From assembly GCF_000471905.2 (NCBI RefSeq), contig NW_006494789.1, positions 8,600,631 through 8,664,630 on the forward strand: a stretch of 64,000 nucleotides of DNA. Reading direction: 5' to 3'. Below, in pieces: positions 56,592-64,000 of this stretch; positions within the stretch are counted from its first letter, which is position 1, and the number at the start of each line of letters is the position of its first letter. Below the pieces are notes generated by a model that saw only the letters and a list, made by a program, of their open reading frames with translations, ran no database searches and had not been told where the DNA came from. The translations under genes and the position numbers were made by a program. Source of the stretch: Amborella trichopoda. Its lineage: Eukaryota; Streptophyta; Magnoliopsida; Amborellales; Amborellaceae.

Positions 56592-57039
56592 GCATGCCCC
56601 ACCGAATTTGTTCCTCAAGAGAATCGAGAAGTGAAATCATTTAGGAATTTTGAGGGAACTTTGTCAAAGTCAGCACCCTCAAGAGACTATTTGTTGTTTT
56701 AGAGCATGAGGCCTTTGTCAGGCCCTCCTCGTACAGGACCAGGCCTTTTTTGAAGGCCAAATGCTACGAACCTTTGAGTAGCATTGTTTTCTGCTACACC
56801 AAGTTTTCTTTTGATGTTCAAGGTATCTCTTGTAGATCCCATCTAGCAGGGTCCAGTCGAGGGCTTCTTACCGAACCCGAAAGTCTGCTCCCATGTTGGC
56901 TAAGGGGTTTGATGAAGACTACCATGAAGCCTGTGGCAGGTTAGACCATGGCTTCATCATATTCTTTCCTTTGCGATTTCTCTTAGCATTTTCAAAGGGA
57001 TCTTTTGGTCATCGTCCTCACCCTCAAGGACTCTTGTTA

Positions 57040-57490
57040 TTGTTGAACTGGGGAGATCTTATACGCCTCTCGCTCCCTGATGAGCCATGAAACTGGGGAG
57101 ATCTTATGCGGCTCTCACTCCCTAATGAGCCATGAAACTGCGAAGATCTTATGGGGCTCTCACTCCTTGATGAGCCATGAAACCTGGGAGATCTTATGCA
57201 GGTCTCACTCCCTGACGAGCCCTGAAACTGGGGAGATTTTATGAGGCTCCCACTCCCTAATGAGCCATGAAACCGGGGACATCTTATGAGGCTCCCACTC
57301 CTCGATGAGCCACAAAATTGGGGAGATTTTATGAGGCTCTCACTTCCTGATGAGCCATGAGACCAGGGAGGCCTTATGAGGCTCTGACTCCCTGATGAGC
57401 CATGAAATGGGGGAGATTTTATGAAGCTCTCACTCCCTAATGAGCCATGAAACATGGGAAATCTTATGAGGCTCTCACTTCCTGATGAGA
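57040..57490 (-). repeat. 45 bp tandem array, ~10 units (E4 only)
   Basis: Units of the form TGAGCCATGAAACTGGGGAG, ATCTTATGAGGCTCTCACTCC. The TGAGCC core lies at 57,080, 57,125, 57,170, 57,215, 57,260, 57,305, 57,350, 57,395, 57,440 and 57,485, an exact 45 bp period. On the minus strand it is open for 143 codons (57,455-57,024) as a 15-residue repeat like FHGSSGSESLIKSPQ. It is not present in E0-E3. Confidence 0.85.
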
Positions 57491-58429
57491 CATTTGGCCT
57501 GCGATTGGATGCTGGCTTTTGAGGATTTTAGACAAACCTCAGTAGCATCGTGACTATTTGGAATTGAATGTCGACAGAGGCGGCAGTCGTGCTTCAGCTT
57601 GTCTTGTCGGTCCAAGCGCCTTTTCGCGGGTTTGCACTTGAACAGCAGAAGTGGCATCGTGCAGATGGTTTTCACCAACTTCTGTTATTTTTAGGCTCTT
57701 TTACCCATGTTCTTGTGGTCATGTCCACCCTTTTCATCCATTTTTTCCCATGGTGCCCTTTTAGGGTTTTCACTATGCCTAGATTTCGTTTTCCACGGAA
57801 CTCTTTTACTCATGGACTCATGACCATGCTCGTCCGTCATTTTTACTCATGGTGTTCTCATGTCTACATGTACACCATGCCCCTTTTTTTTTTTAGAGAA
57901 GGCATATTTTAGGGTCGTGCCTTCGAGACATGTGCGAAGCCTTTGAACATCATGTGGTCAGGACACGCACTATAATTTAGGGTCATATAGCTAGACTGTA
58001 GCAGTAACAAACAGCACTATGTAGAGGCCACAGAGTGAGTCTGGTGATGACTTTGACTCACTTAGGAGGATGGCAAGAATTTTCCTATGGCGAGTTGATT
58101 GGATGGTAGGTGAAAGGTGGTACCCTAGTAGCTGACGCTGAATATGGGTGCCAAGATGGCTTGCCTTTTGGTGAGCATGGGTAAGACTCACTAGGAAATG
58201 ATGAAAGATGGTGAAGGTGGCCCGCGCACATGAATGGGCCGGCTAAGGAAGACATACGTGGAGATGCACGTAAAAGGGCGTGTGTGTCTAAGTAGGCTCC
58301 TTCGGGAGAAGAATAGGGTATGCGAACATACATGGGTCGGTTAGGGAAAGTGTGCACGAAGATGCATTTGAAAAGGGAGTGTGGTTAACGGGGGCATGTT
58401 TTAAGGTGGCGCCTCGTAGAATTGGGCAA

Positions 58430-58620
58430 AGCAGTTTAACGTCATGCGGCCAGGACGTGCACTATGGTTTAAGGTCATGTAGCTTGGATTGTGGTTATGT
58501 TGTTTTAGGTCATGCAACTAGGACCATGCAGTTTAAGGTCATGCAACTAGACCTTCGCTATAGTTTAAGGTCATATAGTTTAGACTATGGCTATACAGTT
58601 TAGGGTCATGCAACATGAAC
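58430..58620 (-). repeat. Tandem array of 32 bp-type monomers, first block (E4)
   Basis: Units such as GTTTAAGGTCATGTAGCTTGG and GCAACTAGGACCATGCAGTTT, the E2-type monomers in plus-strand orientation. Confidence 0.75.
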
Positions 58621-58999
58621 CGAGTGTGAATCACCATGTTGATAGGGTCGTATGGGGGGTAGGTATGTGGATAGCAATCTGACTCCCTAGAGATAAAGAT
58701 AGTTAAGGCTATACACATGCGAAGAAATGTAGATGAAGGTGATGACCCTACAAGGAGTGGTAAACGGGATAGGCTTCACTGAGGATTACGAACGCTAGTG
58801 TGACTCCACAGGATAATGAATATCGGTGTGCAGGAAACTCTGATAGGCCTGAGCATAGACGGACCTCACCGTGGGTTGAAGGGGTAAGAATGGCCTTAAC
58901 TCTTTGGAGATGATGAGGAGAGTACGACCCTTGCATACATCTAACTCCGCTGAGGGTCTTGTTGGAGTTATTCATATGGATTATTTGTCACACTGCGCA

Positions 59000-59560
59000 T
59001 TACAATTCTAGGGTCTTGTAGCTCGGACCATGGCTATGTAGTTTAAAGTCATACAGTTAGGACCATGCAGTTTGTAGTCGTGCAACTAGACCTCTATTAC
59101 AGTTTAGGGTCGTATAGTTTGGACCATGGATCTAAGCCTTTTATCATCATGCGGTTAGGACGCGCAATATGGTTTAAGGTCACACAGCTAGACCATCGTC
59201 ATAAGTTTAAAGTCATGTGACAAGGACTTTGCAGTTTAAGGTCATGCAACTACAACTTCGCTATAGTTTAAAGTCATATAGTTCGGTCCATGGTCGTACA
59301 TTTTTGAGTAATGTGACAAGGACTTTGGCCATGTAGTTTAAGGTCATGCAGCAGGGACGGTGGTCGTACAATTTTGAGTCATGTGACAAGGACTTTAGCC
59401 ATTCAGTTTAAGGTCATGCAGCACAGACAATGGTCCTATAGTTTTGAGTCATGTGACAAGGACTATGGCCGTGCACTTTAAGGTCATGCAGCATGGACCA
59501 TGGTTGTACTGTAAGACTTTGGCCATGCAGTTTAAGGTCATGCAGGATGGATCGTGGCAG
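59000..59560 (-). repeat. Tandem array, second block with 70 bp period (E4)
   Basis: Starts with 32 bp-type monomers, then from about 59,320 shows a 70 bp higher-order unit: AGGTCATGCAGCA begins at 59,341, 59,411 and 59,481, each followed by GGTCGTACAATTTTGAGTCA and ATGTGACAAGGACTTTGGCC. Confidence 0.75.
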
Positions 59561-59714
59561 TGGAGTGAGGGCATGTGACTCCTTGAGAGAATAAGGTCGT
59601 CACCGGAGACTGGGCTCCAAGAGGAGTGAGATGTGATGCAGGGAATGAAGTTCCCAAGGATGAGAAACGATGGTCAAAAGGGAAGCACCATGGCATGCGC
59701 ATGACACGAAGTTA

Positions 59715-59965
59715 GGTCCCTTAGTGAAGCGCACGACAGTAACCCTTGACATTCCCTGTGGCGACGATCTTTGGACAATACGCATAGCGATGACCCCTGG
59801 ACGAGACGTGTGGCAATAATCCTTGAATGAGATGCGCAGTGAAAGTCTCCAGTCGAGGTTCACGGCGATAAGTATTGATGGGGCACGCGGCATTAGACGT
59901 CTGATGAGGCACACGATGGAAGTCTTGACGAGGCACATCCCGATGATGCTTTGGGTCTTAGGCGT
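59715..59965 (+). repeat. ~32 bp repeats upstream of antisense promoter (E4)
   Basis: Seven to eight imperfect units of the type GACGAGRCGCRYGGCGATGA with a TCCTTGA or CCCTTGA segment. They lie 90-340 bp upstream of the TATA box at 60,056 and differ from the CCGGCACTAGG-type repeats in the same place in E1-E3. Confidence 0.6.
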
Positions 59966-60055
59966 GGCCTGCCCTGGCCTGGTCTTATCGCTGTCAAGAG
60001 TAGGGGACTGGCGCATCATTCTAAGTTTCTTAGTGGTAGTCTTCGGTACCATGGG

Positions 60056-60066
60056 GTATAAAAAGG
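60056..60066 (+). promoter_or_regulatory. TATA box of antisense PMD cassette (E4)
   Basis: GTATAAAAAGG followed by GGAAGAAACCCC and a leader with AGAAGGGTAAAG, matching the TATA/leader order of E1-E3. It is the likely promoter of the PMD gene that starts 0.95 kb downstream. Confidence 0.6.
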
Positions 60067-60089
60067 GAAGAAACCCCAATTTACTGTTT

Positions 60090-61020
60090 TACAGAAGGGT
60101 AAAGTAGTAGAAAGCTTTTTAGAGAGAGAGAGAGCCAACGCTTCTTGGCGAGGGTTTTTCAGTGAGCACTTCCTGACAAAAACTTGCAAAGATTGGTCCT
60201 TAGGGATTTTTCTACCAAGCTTTAGGAGTTGCGAAGCTTCGTAGCTTGATTGCGAACCTTTTCAGAAAGTGCTAAGGCTTTCTGGGCAAGGAGGAGGGCT
60301 TTTCCGATCCTTAGCAGAATTTGTAGACGTGCCCTGTCGGAGTTCCAGTGGTCCTCCGGTGGTTTTGCTGCTAAATGGGAGGTCGCAGAGAGTTGAGAGG
60401 GCTTTGTTAGATCTTTGACTGTTGGAGGAGAAGGAGAAGGGGTTGTGTTGAGTCCACCAGGAGCTTAGTGGAATTCCAGTGAGCTTTGGTGAACTGTTGA
60501 AGTGGGAAACCAGGGAGATAGGCAATCCGCAGGGTTGCAGGGAAGTCTTCCGGGTACTCCCGGTGGTTAAATGTTAACTCCAGAAACGAGAAGAAGGTCG
60601 GAAGGATTTTCCCAGTGGGCGAAGGTGTGAATTCCTGACAAAGAGGAAGTGTCGGTAGCAACCCAAAGGGTTGCGAGACTGTAATGGTTGAGGAGTTGAG
60701 GAGTCATGGGACGGTGAACGGTCCCCCTCCACATGCGCGGTGACAGGCCACACCACAAGCGTCAAGCGGCGTGTCTGGATTTCAAGGGTCACACGTGCAG
60801 CACCTGCTGATTGTTGGAGTGAGACATTAATACGCCTTGGTGCACGGAACGTTAATAATCCTTGGTGGTGAGACCGCGATTCCTTCTTGGTGGTAAACGG
60901 TGATAGTTCTGCCCTTGGCTACGAGACGGTGATTCCATCTTAGTGGGAAGATGGCGATAGTCCCAACCTGGTGAGCATAATTTCTTTGTGGCCGCCTTGC
61001 GTCCTTTCATTTTTTTTCTC
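60090..61020 (+). other. Leader of the PMD gene (E4)
   Basis: About 0.93 kb without a long frame. Segments such as GGATTTTCCCAGTGGGCGAA and TGAACGGTCCCC resemble the E1 (3,980-4,100) and E2 (30,950-31,060) cassettes. From 60,840 to 60,985 there are four to five ~32 bp repeats with GACGGTGATTCC and TCTTGGTGG. An intron is possible but I could not place one. Confidence 0.5.
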
Positions 61021-64000
61021 ATGGTCGAGTCTTCGGGGACCATTCCAGACGTGAAGAACCTTCTGCGAGAAGGGGAGCTTGGCATTGACGTTTTCACTGG
61101 TGAGAGCTAAGTGAGAGGTGAACTAATATGGCTCACCAAAGCCTTATGTGAACCCAGGTTGCCTCTGAGCCTGACCTTTGTGAGTGCCCCGATTCAGTTG
61201 GTGACGAGGGAAGATAATGATGGAGTTGTGAGCATCGAGGAAGGGGTAGGCCTTCTGCATTCCATGTACCAAAACGTAGCCTCTAATGAGAACGTGCCGA
61301 CCCTAGGTAAGCAAATGGTGAGAACCCCAATCATGTAATGGTCATCTTCCGGTCTGTGGGTGCAAGGGGAGCACTTGTACCTAAAGGGCTATTCCTCCTG
61401 GACCCTGAAGGTGCTGCAGAACTTCAGGGATAATTTAAGACTGGCTTCTTTGCCGGCTGCCCTCCAGTGCTTGGTGGGCTCCTACGATCATGGTTCAAAC
61501 ACGGTCAAAGTGTTGTTGGAGACTTGGAGCCATGTTAGCAACACATGGCTGCTTGATCACGAAGAGGCAGGGATTTCGCTAATGGACCTGCACTTCGTCG
61601 GCGGGCTACCGCTCCTCGGTGCCATGTATGACGAGTTTATTCCCCCAAACTATTTTTTGAGGGGAAAAGGTAGGCGATGAAACCCCACTAGCTAGTTTTT
61701 GTGAGTTGTTCGAGATCTACCAATGACTCTAAGACAAGCCAAAGAAGGGGTGGGTTACCTTCGCCAAGTGGGTAGCATTCTTTTACGGTGACTATACAGA
61801 TGAAGCTGGTTCGTTGCCAAGAAAAGAGGGGAAGGAAACCCCACCAGTTTTTGAGCTGCGAAAGAAGAATGAGCATGTCTTCTTGGCAGCTTACTTGGCA
61901 CTTTTCTTATTCAAATTTGCCTTACTAGGAGGGTCAGACGTCATTCGTCTCGGTGTCTTTTATGCAGCCTGTGACATGGCATGGGGGAGGGAATACACGC
62001 TCGCACAGCCTTTCCTGTGCAACATTTATTATGGTCTGGGTGCCATTTCTAGGGGGAGACCGTACCAGGGGGATGAAGAGGGATACAATGGCATAGTAGA
62101 AGGTGAGGCCTTCCCAGGGGATTTCAAGACCCCTTTCCCAGTTCATTACGTGTACGACTGGCTTGGAGCTCACTTTCGGGACACATATCTTATAACCAAG
62201 GAGCTAGAGGATAGCATGTGTCCATTTTTGTAGAAGGCAGTTTTCCATTCTCTGGGCCTTGTGCGCAACCTGTTTTTCAATGACCGCCTCCATATGACCC
62301 GGGTGGCATTTCCGGTTGGAAGCCTCACAGACGGCGCGTACGTCGACGAGCTACGCCATCACTTGGATGGTGACTTCACCAGCTCAAAGGAAATGATAGA
62401 TATGATATGTGTCAGAGGCGGCATTCTTACGTATCGCATTGTTCATGATACGAAGCTTGAGGGCAACTTTCCTCACAGGTTCGCCCAGCAGCATGGGCTG
62501 GATCAGGGGTACCCATACTCTATGCTCTTCGAGAAGCGGCATGGCAAGGCAGCCTACTGGAAGAAGGACAAATTGGGGACCCGTCGGGAGACTTGGCACC
62601 CGAGGCACGTTCGCACTGCATGCGCCACATGCCTGGTGGCTACCCAGATCAACAAGTACGAGCTACCCCATTTTGGTAGAAATGCACGGTCAAACAAAGC
62701 CCACAATCATTGGTGGAGAATCACGAACAAGGGGCACTGGATGCAGACCACCCTTGGAAGAGGGAGGATGGCCATTGGATTTAAGACACCCGGCAATGAA
62801 AATTGGCTAAGACCCCTCCCTTGGGAGAAATATTTACCCTAGGCTTTCCTTATGACTGGCGCATACTCGGGCGGCCTCACCGACTCACCGTGGACAAGTC
62901 TTTACCGCAGTTTCTTAGTTTGGAGAAGAAGACAGATAGTATTTGTTACCACCTCTCTGAGATCTTCAAATGGAAGGAAGGCCTTACTGTCTCGGGGTAT
63001 GAAGGGAGATCGGTCTAAGACTTGAATGAGCTGATAGGGAGCAGCCCTCATAGAAAATTGGCTGCTAGTTCTTCCATGTCGGGGACTTCAAAGGCTGCTA
63101 CACCTAAACAGGCGAATGGGAAGAAGAGAAAGCTGACTGCTTCTCTTGAGCTGGTGAAGAAGAAGAGGCAGGCTGTAACACCTAAGTCGACGAAGGGAAA
63201 AAAGAAAAAGCAGGTTGCTGTGCCTGAGCCGGCGAAAGGAAACGAGAAAAAGCGGACAGCCCCAACGACTCTTCGCACCTCAGCCAAGAAGGCAGCCAAG
63301 GCTTCGGGGCACAAAGGAGGTAAGGTCCCCTAGGCTACATTGGAGGGCTGTGCATCTCTGACCGTTTCCCCGTCACCTTTTGCTCTGGTGGCCTCGCCTT
63401 CTCTTTCACCTAAGCTTTCTTCTTGCTTTTCAGAGGTTCAAGCCAGTGCCTTAGAGCCTACTGCCCTGATTGTGGCTGAAGGGGAGGGCCCAGTCCCGAT
63501 GGAAGTGAACGAGGTTGATGATGCTGATCTTAATGAGGTGGTAAAGGCAGCGAGGGCCTCTGGATTTCTGACAGTCGTCGCTCTTACATAGGAAAGGGAA
63601 ACCTCAATAGAGGTCGTGATAATAGAAGAGGATGAACCCCCAAGAGCTGCAGAGGGGCCATCCAAGCAGCTAGAGACGACTGCCTAGAGCGATAGATCTA
63701 CGGGGGGTGGAAAAGTAAGATGCCTTAAGGGATCAAGCTTGCCGAGCCCTAAGGCAGTGCCCATGACTACAGAGGAGGCAGGCACCGTGGGAGAGCCTGT
63801 TGATGAAATGATCACCGTGACTAGGGCGATGACGGAGAGGGAGAGGGGTGTCGAACCTCCTGAGGTGGAGATGGCTATAGAGGAGGGGACATAGGGAGAG
63901 GTCACTACTTCGGGCGAGGAGACTACCGAGGTGCAACCCTAGACTGAGGTAGTGGCTCCGGGCAAGGAGGTCAGCCTTGCCCCTTCTGCTGTTGTGGTGC
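61021..64000 (+). pseudogene. Antisense plant mobile domain (PMD) gene, decayed, runs off window
   Basis: Begins ATG at 61,021 (MVESSGTIPDVKNLL) and reads to 61,677 with stops at 61,108 and 61,336. The PMD is clear: SSWTLKVLQNFRDNLRLASL, LLETWSHVSNTWLLDHEEAG, ISLMDLHFVGGLPLLGAMYD, EFIPPNYFL. A frameshift near 61,680 moves it one frame on: KKGWVTFAKWVAFFYGDY, EHVFLAAYLALFLFKFALLG, FYAACDMAWGREYTLAQPFL, YVYDWLGAHFRDTYLITKEL (stop at 62,231), then a Cys/His/Trp-rich stretch to 62,842. A second frame change returns to the first frame. The tail (63,022-63,333) is Lys-rich with repeated TPK/KGKKKKQ-type units, then an acidic Pro/Glu/Val-rich region to the edge with more stops. PMD proteins occur as host genes (MAIN/MAIL1 type) and as transposon accessory genes; here the position in the 3' UTR of E4, antisense, marks it as an element gene. 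Confidence 0.75.

Larger units (their letters stand above)
53983..64000 (-). mobile_element. E4: Tat-like element, minus strand, 3' end only
   Basis: Starts with TGGTTAGATGCCTCGATCTC, the LTR end in minus orientation, preceded by ATGAG (53,978-53,982), the presumed target duplication. 3' LTR 53,983 to about 56,591, then 3' UTR with several tandem arrays, the antisense promoter (60,056) and an antisense PMD pseudogene that runs off the window. Its pol, gag and 5' LTR should lie to the right of 64,000. Confidence 0.75.

Noticed and set aside
61677..61690. Intron with donor AAG/GTAGGC near 61,670 in the PMD gene
   Set aside because: The protein similarity resumes within a few codons in the next frame (a short PTSFCELFEIY segment), leaving no room for an intron; a 1-base frameshift explains it better.

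Overview
This 64 kb window looks like an intergenic, transposon-built stretch of a large plant nuclear genome. I found no host gene, tRNA, rRNA or CRISPR array. The plant assignment rests on Tat/Ogre-type Ty3/gypsy polyproteins (gag, reverse transcriptase, RNase H, a second archaeal-type RNase H, integrase), a tRNA-Arg-type primer binding site (TGGCGACTCCACTGG) and a plant mobile domain (PMD) reading frame. A seed plant, probably an angiosperm, is the best guess; I cannot name the species. All comparisons were made by eye.

Nearly the whole window resolves into at least five copies (E0-E4) of one Tat-like family inserted into each other. The LTR ends read TGTTTGAA...CCTAACCA in the sense direction. 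E0 (plus, oldest) contributes its 3' UTR (341-921 and 14,896-16,144) and 3' LTR (16,145-18,945 and 52,890-53,833). E1 (minus, 922-14,890) sits in the E0 3' UTR and is flanked by the perfect duplication GTAGC. E3 (plus, 18,946-52,884) sits in the E0 LTR, flanked by ATCTC/ACCTC. E2 (minus, 24,281-40,579) sits inside E3 just upstream of gag, flanked by AATGG/AATGC. E4 (minus) starts at 53,983 and runs off the right edge. Bases 1-340 look like the end of an unrelated chromovirus-type LTR.

Sense layout of the family: LTR (TATA box and poly(A) signal, then a long pyrimidine-rich part with a ~52 bp minisatellite), PBS, an extra ORF upstream of gag (ORF1), gag, pol, then a 4-5 kb 3' UTR holding tandem arrays of 32/35 bp monomers. 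All coding regions carry many stops and frameshifts, so every copy seen here is a pseudogene.

The most interesting part is an antisense cassette in the 3' UTR of E1-E4. Each has a TATA box pointing toward the 3' end of pol, followed by a short G-rich/C-rich inverted repeat. E1-E3 also end in a poly(A) signal (degenerate in E1) just beyond pol. In E1-E3 the cassette is only ~1-1.6 kb; E1 and E3 share a short reading frame there. In E4 it drives a decayed PMD protein gene (61,021 to the window end) with a Lys-rich repetitive tail. The family therefore seems to exist in a form with, and a form without, an antisense PMD gene.
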